Shown piece by piece: positions 17,907 through 27,091 of a DNA stretch of 64,000 nt (positions within the stretch are counted from its first letter, which is position 1; every line of letters starts with the position of its first letter). Under the pieces are notes generated by a model. It was not told the DNA's origin and did not search any database. It was given only the letters and a program-made list of their open reading frames with translations. Origin of the DNA: Ruoffia sp044336205 (lineage in GTDB: Bacteria > Bacillota > Bacilli > Lactobacillales > Aerococcaceae); assembly GCA_044336205.1 (NCBI GenBank), contig CP172318.1, positions 496,001-560,000 of the forward strand, read 5' to 3'. The position numbers were made by a program, and so were the translations under genes.

Positions 17907-19640
17907 TTGGATAAAAAGAAATTAACCCAATACGGCATTGGTATAGGGATTGCCGTTGTTATTATTACTGCACTTATTTTCTTAAACAATGCTTCTAATG
18001 GTCAATCAACCTCATTACTCGGTCAGTTCAATCAAGCAGAGCAACTCACACCTGATGAACTTGTTAAGGAATATCGTTATGACCAATTGCATCTAGATCC
18101 AAAAAAGAGCATTTTAGTTGAAGACTTAAGAACTAACTTCGTAAACGTTGGCGTAAGTAATCGAACGGAAACGCCTTTATTAACGGAAGTTGCTGAAAAT
18201 GAATCTGTCGTAACTGAGGAAGAAGACTTGCCAGAAGTTGTTCCTTGGTTCTACTTTAGTCCGAATGTTGCTATTGTCTCGCCGACTTCTTATGTGAATA
18301 ACTACCGATTAATTGAAAAGGAAAGTATTAATGGTTTTGCTTGGTACGAACGTGACGGAGTAGAATTATTATCTAGAAATGGTAAGTTGTATACCGGATG
18401 GTACAATATTGTTGAAGAAGGTTGGTTCTACTTCTTAGATGGTGTTCAACAAGACGAAGTTAGCTTTTCAATTCAAGAAGCAGAAGATTTAATTAAAAAA
18501 CGTAACCACTTGATAAAATTAGTTTCTCCTGCAACGACTGACTTTTTCTTTGTCGAGAGACCTTATGAATACACCCATATGAGTATTGTCAGACCCGTGG
18601 ACTACAGCATTCTATACAAAAATACTGAATCAATGATATTAACTGCACCACCAAAAACTCAAGATTCAACACTTATTACTACGACAGAGGCGTTTTACGA
18701 TATGCCAATGGAAGTGGTTGAAGAATACGAGAGTTTTGATGGGACTTGGCTTCATGTCTATATAGGTTATGAAGAATTAGGTTGGGTGAAAAAAGATGAG
18801 ACTGGTGTTGATTACGTCGATACTTTTTATAGTGAACGTGAATTATTAGATACCATTGAATCAGTCATTTGGGAAGAGATTGGTATGATTGATGCGAATG
18901 TCGGTGCATCCTTTATCAATAATGAAACAATGGCCCAAGTTGATATTAATAACCAACAATTCTTCCCAGCTTCAACTCAAAAAATCTATGTTTTAGGGGA
19001 AATCTATCACCAATATAAGACAGGTGAGTTAAGCCCAGATACTTATGTGACGATGGAAGCTTGGGACAAGGTGCCAGGTGCTGGAGTGATTCAAGGATAT
19101 AGCGATGGGAGCATGTTCTCAGTTGATGAGTTGGTTGACTTGGTTACTATCTATAGTGATAACACAGCTGCCAACCTATTAATTGATACGGCTGGTGGAG
19201 GAAGCATTATTAACCCGCATGTTCACCAACTTGGTATGTATGAAACTTATGTCACTGGTAAGTACTACGACTACGATTCATACTTTGTAACCACGCCTCA
19301 TGATGCAGCACGTTACTTTGCACTTTTATATAATGACCAAATCAACGGAGCCCCTTGGGATGAGATGTTAATCGGTAAGCTAACAATGAACACACATAAC
19401 TTCCTTCGTCAATATATTCCTTATTCTACTAGTTCCTGGAATAAGTCAGGACTCGGTGAGACGGAGCAAAATGATGTTGCGACCTTTGTAACACCTTATG
19501 GAACCTACTCATTGGCAGTATATACAGCGTATCCAGCTAATTATGATGCGATCTCAGACCAGTTAGGGATGTTATCATTAAGAGTACATGATGTCTTCAA
19601 CGAATTAAGATCACAACTTTGGATTACAGTAGAAGATTAG
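17907..19640 (+). CDS. Membrane-anchored serine hydrolase of class A beta-lactamase fold with wall-binding repeats
   Basis: A 577-aa protein beginning at TTG after GAAAGGAAGAG. Residues 9-26 form a single membrane anchor. Near 160-180 is a choline-binding-like repeat (GKLYTGWYN, GWFYFLDG). Around 255-297 is an SH3-like/GW segment ending LGWVKK. The C-terminal half is a Beta-lactamase2 domain with active serine Ser356 in ASTQK (SxxK), SDN at 417-419 and KSG at 513-515. Wall-binding modules favour peptidoglycan carboxypeptidase or esterase activity rather than drug resistance. The enzyme would act outside the membrane. Confidence 0.75.
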   Translation: MDKKKLTQYGIGIGIAVVIITALIFLNNASNGQSTSLLGQFNQAEQLTPDELVKEYRYDQLHLDPKKSILVEDLRTNFVNVGVSNRTETPLLTEVAENESVVTEEEDLPEVVPWFYFSPNVAIVSPTSYVNNYRLIEKESINGFAWYERDGVELLSRNGKLYTGWYNIVEEGWFYFLDGVQQDEVSFSIQEAEDLIKKRNHLIKLVSPATTDFFFVERPYEYTHMSIVRPVDYSILYKNTESMILTAPPKTQDSTLITTTEAFYDMPMEVVEEYESFDGTWLHVYIGYEELGWVKKDETGVDYVDTFYSERELLDTIESVIWEEIGMIDANVGASFINNETMAQVDINNQQFFPASTQKIYVLGEIYHQYKTGELSPDTYVTMEAWDKVPGAGVIQGYSDGSMFSVDELVDLVTIYSDNTAANLLIDTAGGGSIINPHVHQLGMYETYVTGKYYDYDSYFVTTPHDAARYFALLYNDQINGAPWDEMLIGKLTMNTHNFLRQYIPYSTSSWNKSGLGETEQNDVATFVTPYGTYSLAVYTAYPANYDAISDQLGMLSLRVHDVFNELRSQLWITVED

Positions 19641-19661
19641 TAGAAATAAGTTTGAATGATA

Positions 19662-19694
19662 GTCCGCGCCTTCATTGAAGGTGCGGGCTTTTTT
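19662..19694 (+). terminator. Intrinsic terminator after the serine hydrolase
   Basis: GTCCGCGCCTTC at 19662-19673 pairs with GAAGGTGCGGGC at 19677-19688, followed by six T. Confidence 0.88.
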
Positions 19695-19730
19695 GTGATT
19701 GGTTCATTAGATGAGTTGGCTAGTTCAAAG

Positions 19731-19925
19731 CGGAACAATGGGTTTTCAAAGTTCCGCCTAATCGCCTTTCCCCGGAACAATGGGTTTTCAAAGTTCCGCC
19801 TAATCGCCTTACCCCGGAACAATGGCCTGTCAAAGTTCCGCCTCAGCGCCTTAACCCGGAACAATGGCCTGTCAAAGTTCCGCCTAAGCAACTTTATCCT
19901 AAACAATGATCTATCTAAATTTCCC
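19731..19925. repeat. 42-bp tandem repeat array 1, five units
   Basis: Units begin with CGGAAC at 19731, 19773, 19815 and 19857, and a degenerate unit lies at 19899: an exact 42-base period. Each unit has the dyad CGGAAC-N14-GTTCCG, with AATGG and TCAAA inside, then a 16-base linker such as CCTAATCGCCTTACCC. It lies between a terminator and the alaR-like promoter. It is open in several frames, only because the period is a multiple of three and lacks stops. Confidence 0.88.
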
Positions 19926-20037
19926 AATATCTAATTTGCCTCCCAAACAAATGAGTCGCAAAACTCTTAAATGAGAGCCTCTTACATAATTCACTGAATA
20001 TTCTAATTTACAATATCGTCTTTAAGTATGCAGTTTG

Positions 20038-20043
20038 ATATAA
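20038..20043 (+). promoter_or_regulatory. Minus-10 element of the alaR-like operon
   Basis: TATAAT with upstream TTTGA sits about 30 bases before the chosen start at 20073. A transcript from here would exclude the further upstream ATG at 20028, which supports the shorter protein. Confidence 0.45.
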
Positions 20044-20072
20044 TAGAGGATATTAGAAAAGGAAGTGATGGA

Positions 20073-20561
20073 ATGGAATTGAGAGAGAGTATCTTAAAAC
20101 TTATCGAGCAGAACAGTCGTTTAGATATAAGCGAAATTGCGACAATGCTTGATGTTGAAGAGCAATTGGTTATAGACACGATTAAAGATTTAGAAGACAA
20201 AAAAGTTATTATCGGCTACCATACATTAATTGATTGGGATAAGACGGATGATGAATACGTCTCAGCCATGATTGAAGTGAAAGTAAATCCTCAACGCGGG
20301 CAAGGCTTCGACCGTATTGCGAGTTTAATATATAATTTCCCTGAAGTTGAAGCGATGTACTTAATGTCTGGGGGATATGATTTCTCTATTCAACTTAAGA
20401 AAGCACCAATGAAAGAAATTGCACGCTTCGTTACTTCTAAACTCTCTGTAATCGACGAAGTTCAGTCTACTGCCACACATGTCATCTTGAAAAAATACAA
20501 AGACCATGGGACAGTGTTTGATAGCAATGACAAAGATCGAAGGATGGCGGTTTCTATATGA
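20073..20561 (+). CDS. Lrp/AsnC-family regulator, AlaR-like
   Basis: A 162-aa regulator. The N-terminal HTH (LDISEIATMLDVEEQLVIDTIKDLE) is followed by the RAM effector domain (VSAMIEVKVNPQ to the end). The frame is open from ATG 20028, but ATG 20073 has GGAAGTG six bases upstream and fits the family start. Its stop overlaps the aminotransferase ATG by 4 bases. In Bacillus subtilis the same Lrp-type/aminotransferase pair (alaR-alaT) governs alanine transamination. The effector here is inferred to be an amino acid. Confidence 0.75.
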   Translation: MELRESILKLIEQNSRLDISEIATMLDVEEQLVIDTIKDLEDKKVIIGYHTLIDWDKTDDEYVSAMIEVKVNPQRGQGFDRIASLIYNFPEVEAMYLMSGGYDFSIQLKKAPMKEIARFVTSKLSVIDEVQSTATHVILKKYKDHGTVFDSNDKDRRMAVSI

Positions 20562-21754
20562 GAGATTTCCTAAATGAGCACGTTAAAAATATAAAACCTT
20601 CAGGAATTAGACGCTTTTTCGATATTGCGAATGAGATGGAAGATGTCATATCATTAGGTGTAGGAGAACCAGACTTTGATACGCCGTGGCATATTCGAGA
20701 CGAAGCGAATAACGCATTAGTAAGAGGGAAGACTTTCTATACTGCTAATGCTGGGTTGATTGAATTGCGTGAGATCATTTCAGGACGTCTTGAAGAGAAG
20801 TATGGACTAAAATATGATCCCAAAAGTGAAGTGTTAGTTACGATTGGTGGGAGTGAGGCCATTGACCTTGCGTTAAGAGCGACCGTCGTTCCAGGTGATG
20901 AAGTTATCTATTGTGAACCTGGTTATGTCTCTTACTTACCTTGTATTGAGTTAGCAGGTGGGGTGCCGGTTGCGATACCTCTTAAAGAAGAAAACCAATT
21001 CAGATTAACGGCTCAAGAATTGGAAGAGGCGATTACGGATAAGACCAAAATCTTAATTATTAATTTCCCTAATAATCCGACTGGAGCGATTCTTGAACAA
21101 GTAAATATCGAAGCCTTACGTGATGTTATTATTAAACATGATCTAATGGTCATTACCGATGAGATTTATGAAGAATTAACTTATAATGATAAGCAACACG
21201 TCACCATTACTTCCTTAGAAGGTATGCAAGAGCGGACGATTTATATCAATGGATTCTCCAAAGCCTATGCCATGACAGGTTGGCGACTGGGCTATTGTTG
21301 TGGACCACAAACGATTATGGAACAAATGGTGAAAATCCATCAATTCACTATTATGGCTGCACCAACGATAAGCCAATATGCTGGGATTGAAGCGTTAAAA
21401 AATGGCGATAATGCGGTGCAAGATATGCGTGAAAGCTATAATCAACGTCGTCGCTATTTAATGAAAGAATTGAAACGCATTGGCCTATCTTGCTTTGAAC
21501 CTTTAGGAGCCTTTTATGTCTTCCCCAATATTCAGGAATTTAATATGACTTCCGAGCAATTTGCGACCGCGCTGTTACTTGAGGAACATCTGGCTGTGAT
21601 TCCGGGTTCTGCCTTTGGTGAGAGTGGGGAAGGTTTTATTCGCATCTCTTACGCTTATTCTATCAGAGAGTTAAAAGTTGCCATCCAACGATTGGAAGCA
21701 TTTATTAACAGACTCCGAGCTAGAAGCGAGAGCCCAGTGGATTCAACAAACTAA
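20558..21754 (+). CDS. PLP-dependent class I/II aminotransferase, AlaT-like
   Basis: A 398-aa fold-type I aminotransferase. The PLP lysine is Lys235 in NGFSKAYAMTGWRLG. Other family landmarks are LGVGEPDFDTP, NFPNNPTG and the substrate-carboxylate arginine in EGFIRISYAYS. It acts in the cytoplasm to move amino groups between an amino acid and 2-oxoglutarate or pyruvate. The overlapping Lrp-type regulator supports an AlaT-like role. PatA-like diaminopimelate or aspartate specificity cannot be ruled out by sequence reading alone. Confidence 0.8.
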   Translation: MRDFLNEHVKNIKPSGIRRFFDIANEMEDVISLGVGEPDFDTPWHIRDEANNALVRGKTFYTANAGLIELREIISGRLEEKYGLKYDPKSEVLVTIGGSEAIDLALRATVVPGDEVIYCEPGYVSYLPCIELAGGVPVAIPLKEENQFRLTAQELEEAITDKTKILIINFPNNPTGAILEQVNIEALRDVIIKHDLMVITDEIYEELTYNDKQHVTITSLEGMQERTIYINGFSKAYAMTGWRLGYCCGPQTIMEQMVKIHQFTIMAAPTISQYAGIEALKNGDNAVQDMRESYNQRRRYLMKELKRIGLSCFEPLGAFYVFPNIQEFNMTSEQFATALLLEEHLAVIPGSAFGESGEGFIRISYAYSIRELKVAIQRLEAFINRLRARSESPVDSTN

Positions 21755-21769
21755 TATATAGCCATAGAA

Positions 21770-21810
21770 AAAGCCTATGAAACTCAATGACGTGAATTAC
21801 ATAGGCATTT
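21770..21810. terminator. Terminator-like hairpin between convergent genes
   Basis: AAAGCCTATG and CATAGGCATTT form the arms around a 20-base loop. It is probably bidirectional for the aminotransferase and the ArsR gene; the T run is short. Confidence 0.5.
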
Positions 21811-21826
21811 ATATTCAATATTAACA

Positions 21827-22114
21827 TTAATCTAAGCTTTTAATCATTTTAATAGTAGTTGGATCAGAAAGTTTGTAGTAAATTTTTGTCCCTTCACGAT
21901 TATAATCAACAATACCTACTTGACGCATCTTACTAATGTGTTGAGATACTGTAGATTGGGCTAAGGACAAACTATCTTGAATCGCTCCAACATTCATTAC
22001 GCCATTTTTTAGTAATGTAACGGCGATACTGTAACGAATCGGGTGAGCCAGCACTTTAAGAATAGTGACTGTTTTTTGAATCTCTTTTGATGAACTATTG
22101 ACCTTTTTCATCAT
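21827..22114 (-). CDS. ArsR-family transcriptional regulator
   Basis: A small winged-helix repressor (95 aa from the preferred start). LKVLAHPIRYSIAVTLLKNG and LSLAQSTVSQHISKMRQVGI form the ArsR HTH, and REGTKIYYKLSD the wing. No cysteine metal site is visible. The frame begins at 22129, but GAAAGGTG lies just ahead of the Met-Met pair at 22114/22111, so the shorter start is better. It is divergent from pepF; AATATAA (22128-22134) and TTATATT (22149-22155) form a dyad in between that could be its operator. Confidence 0.75.
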   Translation of the reverse strand: MMKKVNSSSKEIQKTVTILKVLAHPIRYSIAVTLLKNGVMNVGAIQDSLSLAQSTVSQHISKMRQVGIVDYNREGTKIYYKLSDPTTIKMIKSLD

Positions 22115-22289
22115 CTCAGCACCTTTCAATATAATTTAGTAATAATGTTTATATTAATTTATTTTATCATTCCATTATATATTTACAATAGAAATTTTAT
22201 TATTTTGACAGTATATTATCAATAAAATTATAAGAATTAGATTAAGATTTTTTATTAATTGAATCAATAAAAACAAAACGGAGGAAACT

Positions 22290-24098
22290 ATGTCATTAAA
22301 TAACGGACCATTACCAAAAAGAGAAGAATTAAATATCGAAGAAACATGGGATACTAGCCTGCTTTATGCTAGTCAAGCGGATTACGAACAAGCAAAGTTA
22401 GATTTTAAAGAGAATGTTTTAGCTTTTGTAGAGAATTTTAAAGGGAAACTGACAACAGCAGCCGACATTTTACAATCACTGGCGGCTTATGAAGAAATTT
22501 ATCGAGACTATAGTAAAATTAGTCATTACGGTTTTTTAGGCTATGAAGTTAATAAGCTTGATGAAGACAATGAATCAAATGCAGTAAAATTAGGTCAACT
22601 AAGTGAGTGGTTAGGAGCTCAAATTACTTTTTATGATTTGGAGTTAGCTGCTTTATCTGAGGATTTACTTGAAGAAGTTAAGTCAACAGAAGGATCTGAA
22701 GCTTACATACCTTATATTGATACGCTTTTATACATTAAGCCAACGATGTTAACGGCTGAGGTTGAACAGGCTTTAAGTAGTTTAGGCGGTTCAATTTATA
22801 ATCAATCTGATTTATATTCTGCAAGTAAATTCCAAGATATGACCTTTGATTCTTTTGAAGTGGATGGGGTTGATTATAGTAACTCTTTTGCTGGTTTTGA
22901 ACAAGATTATGAAGGTCATGTGAATAAAGAAGTGCGCCATGCTGCTTGGAAGTCATTCCATGATGGGTTAAGCAAGTATCAGCACACTATTGCTAATAAC
23001 TATATTAATCACGTTCAAACTGAGAAGAAGATGGCGACTTTAAGGGGCTTTGATTCAGTATTTGATTACTTACTTCATTCACAAAAGATGACAGTAGATA
23101 GTTATAATCTGATTATCGATACTCTAACTACAGAATTGGCGCCGGTTTTCAGAAGATATGCCAGTCTTCTAAAGAAAGAACACAATCTTGATCAAGTTAC
23201 TTTAGCAGACATAAAAATGCCGTTCTCAACAGACGAAGCAGAACATATTACCATTGAGGAAAGCCGCACGATGGTTGAATCTGCCTTATCTGTACTTGGT
23301 GAAGAGTATTCTGAGTATGTGCGTCGTGCCTTTGATGAGCGATGGATTGATTATCCAATGAATCTTACTAAGTCAACGGGTGGTTTCTGTGCGACAGTAT
23401 CAGGTGGACCGTCATATATACTCTTGAATTGGACTGGTTTGTTAAGTGAAGTTCTTGTGTTAGCTCATGAGTTAGGGCATGCGGGACATTTCCAATCAAT
23501 TAACGATTATCAATTAGCTATTACACCGGAGCCGAGCTTATACTTTATCGAAGCCCCATCTACTGCCAACGAAGTAATCATGTGTCAATACTTATTGAAT
23601 CAACCGATTGACAATGCAAGCAAACGTTCATTACTTGCGGAATTTGTCACAAGAACGTATTTCCATAATATGGTGACACACTTACTAGAAGCGGACTTCC
23701 AACGAAAAGTCTATCAAGCGGTTGATAATGATGAAGTATTAAATGCACATCGCTTGAATGAATTCTTCAAAGAATCTCTGAAAAACTTCTGGGGAGATGC
23801 TGTTGTTATCAATGACGGAGCTGAATTAACTTGGATGAGACAGCCACATTATTATATGGGACTTTACTCTTATACTTATTCAGCTGGCTTAACCATTGGA
23901 ACGCAAGTAGGTCAGAAGATTGCCGAAGGAGAGCAAGAAATTGTTGATGCTTGGTTAGCGAATTTAAGAGCTGGGGGAACACAAACGGCTTTAGAATTAG
24001 CAGCTAATGTCGGCGTAGATATGACAACGGATGAACCAATTCGTCAAGCCATCCAGTTTGTCGACAGTTTATTAGACCAAATTGAAGAATTAGCATAA
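22290..24098 (+). CDS. pepF: Oligoendopeptidase F (M3B)
   Basis: A 602-aa cytoplasmic zinc metallopeptidase of full family length. The HELGHAGH motif starts at His393 and gives the HExxH zinc site; the downstream Glu ligand lies within EAPSTANEVIM. The N-terminal FKENVLAFVENFKGKL region matches the PepF lobe. It trims oligopeptides of about 7-17 residues after uptake. GGAGGAAACT precedes the ATG. It is divergent from an ArsR-type regulator that may control it. Confidence 0.92.
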   Translation: MSLNNGPLPKREELNIEETWDTSLLYASQADYEQAKLDFKENVLAFVENFKGKLTTAADILQSLAAYEEIYRDYSKISHYGFLGYEVNKLDEDNESNAVKLGQLSEWLGAQITFYDLELAALSEDLLEEVKSTEGSEAYIPYIDTLLYIKPTMLTAEVEQALSSLGGSIYNQSDLYSASKFQDMTFDSFEVDGVDYSNSFAGFEQDYEGHVNKEVRHAAWKSFHDGLSKYQHTIANNYINHVQTEKKMATLRGFDSVFDYLLHSQKMTVDSYNLIIDTLTTELAPVFRRYASLLKKEHNLDQVTLADIKMPFSTDEAEHITIEESRTMVESALSVLGEEYSEYVRRAFDERWIDYPMNLTKSTGGFCATVSGGPSYILLNWTGLLSEVLVLAHELGHAGHFQSINDYQLAITPEPSLYFIEAPSTANEVIMCQYLLNQPIDNASKRSLLAEFVTRTYFHNMVTHLLEADFQRKVYQAVDNDEVLNAHRLNEFFKESLKNFWGDAVVINDGAELTWMRQPHYYMGLYSYTYSAGLTIGTQVGQKIAEGEQEIVDAWLANLRAGGTQTALELAANVGVDMTTDEPIRQAIQFVDSLLDQIEELA

Positions 24099-24157
24099 AA
24101 AAGCTCAGAAAAGCGTTTGTAAGTTACAAACATGTTACAAAAATCGCCGAATGCGAC

Positions 24158-24205
24158 AAAAGAGTTAAGCGTCATTAACAGATGGCGTTTAGCTCTTTCT
24201 TTGTT
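24158..24205 (+). terminator. Intrinsic terminator after pepF
   Basis: AAAGAGTTAAGCGTCAT pairs with ATGGCGTTTAGCTCTTT with few mismatches and is followed by CTTTG. Confidence 0.7.
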
Positions 24206-24296
24206 TATGAATCTGGGTTAATATGACTAAGTCGAGATTGAATCTACTAGAAATTATTTTTTTAATTTCAAACTATATAAAAGGGGTACAATATTA

Positions 24297-25466
24297 ATGA
24301 AAAAATCACTAAAACTTTTTGCAGCTACGATTGCAGTTTCTGCGTCATCTATGGCGGTAAAAAATGTTGACGCTCAAGTCGTAAGTGACAATTCATCTAC
24401 AGATGTTTGGGTAAAACGCAATGTCGTTGAAGTAGCAAACTCAATTAACAAAGAAATAGAAGAAACTGGTAAGTATACAATTCAATGGGGAGATACTTTA
24501 TCAGTGGTTGCTGAAGCATTAGGTCTTTCAGTCGAAGAAATTACAGTTATCAATCAAATTGAAAATCCTGACTTAATCGTCGCTGGATCTACTTTATCAT
24601 TTGATAACGAAAATCATTTAATTACATTTGAAAACGAAGAATCAGGTGAATCTGTAACTTACTCTACTGAAACAGGTGAAGAAGTTGAACAGGCTGTTGT
24701 CGTTGAAGAAACAGCAACAGATGGCATTGTTTATAACAATGTTGAAGAGTGGGTTGTCGAAGAAACGGTTGCAACTGAAGATACTGCAGCATACACATAC
24801 GAAGCTTCAGAAGTAACTTACCCAGAAAACTTAATTACTTGGGAAGAAACTGAAGAAGTTGTAGAAGAAGCTATTCTTGAAACTCCAGCGGTCGAAGAGC
24901 TGGCCGAAGAGGAAGTTGTAGAAGAAGCAACAGTCACAGAAGAAGTTGTGGCTGAGGTTACTCCTGAAGTTGAAGAAACTTACGAGACAGATTTAACGGT
25001 TGAAGAAGATGCAACATCTTGGGAGGCAGTTGAAGAAGTTCCCGCTGTTGAAACTCCAGCTGTAGAAGAAACTGTTATTGAAGAACCCGTTTACGAAGAG
25101 GTTGTTGAAGAGCCTGTATACGAGGAACCTGTCTATGAAGAAGTTGTTGAGACGCCGTCAACAGGATCAATTGATTACTATACTGCATCATTAGCTGAGA
25201 TGCCTGAGAACGCTCATTTATCAGCTGATGAATTAGCTGCTAAATTAGAAATCCGTCGTCGTGAAAGTACACACAACTATGATGTTTATAGTGTATCAGG
25301 AAACCACTATGGTGCTTACCAAATGTTAGACTCATACTTCTCAACTTACGGTTATGGTGACACTTCACCTGCCAGCCAAGAAGCGGCATCTAACGGTTAT
25401 GTAGCATCTCGTTACGGAAGCTGGCAAGCTGCCTTAGCACACCATAACGCAAACAACTGGTATTAA
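24297..25466 (+). CDS. Secreted LysM protein with E/V-rich linker and lysozyme-like domain
   Basis: A 389-aa exported protein. The signal peptide covers residues 1-27 (SSMAVKNVDAQ). LysM lies at 60-102 (YTIQWGDTLSVVAEALGLS). A long acidic VEEPVYE-rich linker follows. The C-terminal 85 residues form a transglycosylase-like domain with the probable catalytic Glu323 in RRREST, followed by GNHYGAYQMLDSYF and YGSWQAALAHHN, as in aggregation-promoting and IsaA-like lactic-acid-bacterial proteins. It probably cleaves peptidoglycan outside the cell. The linker motif ETDLTVEEDATSWE is shared with the protein at 6030. Confidence 0.82.
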   Translation: MKKSLKLFAATIAVSASSMAVKNVDAQVVSDNSSTDVWVKRNVVEVANSINKEIEETGKYTIQWGDTLSVVAEALGLSVEEITVINQIENPDLIVAGSTLSFDNENHLITFENEESGESVTYSTETGEEVEQAVVVEETATDGIVYNNVEEWVVEETVATEDTAAYTYEASEVTYPENLITWEETEEVVEEAILETPAVEELAEEEVVEEATVTEEVVAEVTPEVEETYETDLTVEEDATSWEAVEEVPAVETPAVEETVIEEPVYEEVVEEPVYEEPVYEEVVETPSTGSIDYYTASLAEMPENAHLSADELAAKLEIRRRESTHNYDVYSVSGNHYGAYQMLDSYFSTYGYGDTSPASQEAASNGYVASRYGSWQAALAHHNANNWY

Positions 25467-25497
25467 GCGTTAGAATCTATATATATTGCGAAAGCAA

Positions 25498-25543
25498 AGC
25501 TTACTTAGCTAGATAATTTATCAGTTAAGTAAGCTTTTTTTGT
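25498..25543 (+). terminator. Intrinsic terminator after the second LysM gene
   Basis: AAGCTTACTTA pairs with TAAGTAAGCTT and is followed by a run of T. Confidence 0.88.
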
Positions 25544-25735
25544 TGGGAAAATTTATTGTAGAACCGTTTAAATTGGGGTGGTGTGTTGTTTATCGCGTAG
25601 AATGAGTTCTCATTCTGCGAAAACCCTTTAAACCGTGCACCTCACTGTTCATCTTTTCATTAAAGATTATTATTTGTTTTTACTTAAGTCATAGTGCTAG
25701 AATACTATTAGACAGTAAATTAAAGGAGTACAAGC

Positions 25736-27091
25736 ATGGAACAAAAGACACGCTTAAATTTTTATGGTGGATTGGATACGATTGGTGGGAATATTATCTC
25801 ATTAGAGTATGACGAATACCGCATTATTACTGACTTTGGAGCCGTAGTGGGCGTAGATATTAATGAGTTGAGTTATAAGAGAAACTCAGGTGCATTATAT
25901 TTAGCGAAAAAGTTACCTCAAATTGATGGTGTCTATCAAAAAGATGGTTTGTTAGATAAAACATCTAACTTAAGTTTCGAGCTATCTAATAAAGAGACTA
26001 TTGTATTGATTTCTCACCTTCACTTAGATCATGTGGGGAGCTTGGCGCACTTACATCCAGATATCAAAGTTTATGCGACTGAGCGATCTGTGAATTTCTA
26101 TCATTCGTTAAAAGAGAAGTCGTTTTTACCTGACTATCCAGTTAACTGGCAAGCGGTTAGAGAAGGACAGACAATCCAACATGGGCCGTTTACTATAAAC
26201 TTTCATTTGAGTGATCATGATACGGAAGGGGCTGCTTCCATCTTTATTGAAGCACCAGATATGAAAGTAATCTACTCAGGTGACTTGCGATTGAGTGGTT
26301 TCCACCCAGAGCGGGTTATGGAGTGGGCAATTAAGGCCAAAGCTTTCGAAGCGGACATTCTTTTATTAGAAGGAACCTCGTATAGTTTCAAGGAAGACGT
26401 TGAGCCCTCACCATTAGATAAAGAGTTGAATGAATTAATGACTCACTTTGAAAGTGTGACCGAACTTGGTTTAATGAAAGAAGTGAATCAAGAGATTAAG
26501 GATTCTAACCAACTCATCGCATTCAATGGCTACCCTCAAAACATGGAACGCGTCCTACATCTAGCTGAAGTATTTGCAAAAAATCAGCGATTATTCGTTT
26601 TACAAGCGAATATGTATCAATTAATTGTTGAAAATTATGGGCAAGTAGAGAATATCTCACCACTAGCAACAGCAGACAAACAGTTTGGTATTACTCTCGA
26701 ACAGATCAAAGAGTCACCGCAAAATTATGCCATACAAGTTGATGAATATACTTATGAAACACTCTATGAGTTAGGCGAAGGAACGATTCTTCATTCTAAC
26801 GGTGTACCACTGGGTTCTTTCATGGAAGGCTATGAAGAGTATATTAGAGGATTAACTGATCACAGCTGGCAAGTTATCAACGCGGGAGTTTCTGGCCATG
26901 CTAGTAAGGGAGATTTACTAACTCTAGCCTACACGATTAACGCTAAAGTTACTGTCCCTTGGCACACACGTTATCCTAAAGATTACAGCAAAGCTCTAGA
27001 AGCTGTAGGAGTGACAACTTGGTTACCATCTTATAATCAATCTTATACTTTAGATACGATTGTAAATATCGAAAGTGAGGGAACTAAATGA
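25736..27091 (+). CDS. Metallo-beta-lactamase fold hydrolase, RNase J-like architecture
   Basis: A 451-aa cytoplasmic MBL-fold enzyme. The metal motif HLHLDH places His94, His96, Asp98 and His99; LSDHDTEGAAS and VIYSGDLRLSGFHP supply further ligands. A later NAGVSGHASKGDL and VPWHTRYPKDY match the C-terminal histidines of RNase J-type and exonuclease-like proteins. The length is shorter than RNase J (about 555 aa), so it is a related but distinct hydrolase. It overlaps the nucleotidase gene by 4 bases, suggesting joint nucleic-acid or nucleotide turnover. Confidence 0.7.
   Translation: MEQKTRLNFYGGLDTIGGNIISLEYDEYRIITDFGAVVGVDINELSYKRNSGALYLAKKLPQIDGVYQKDGLLDKTSNLSFELSNKETIVLISHLHLDHVGSLAHLHPDIKVYATERSVNFYHSLKEKSFLPDYPVNWQAVREGQTIQHGPFTINFHLSDHDTEGAASIFIEAPDMKVIYSGDLRLSGFHPERVMEWAIKAKAFEADILLLEGTSYSFKEDVEPSPLDKELNELMTHFESVTELGLMKEVNQEIKDSNQLIAFNGYPQNMERVLHLAEVFAKNQRLFVLQANMYQLIVENYGQVENISPLATADKQFGITLEQIKESPQNYAIQVDEYTYETLYELGEGTILHSNGVPLGSFMEGYEEYIRGLTDHSWQVINAGVSGHASKGDLLTLAYTINAKVTVPWHTRYPKDYSKALEAVGVTTWLPSYNQSYTLDTIVNIESEGTK

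Noticed and set aside
19731..19925. CRISPR array
   Set aside because: Linkers of 16 bases are too short and are themselves repeated, and no cas genes are present.
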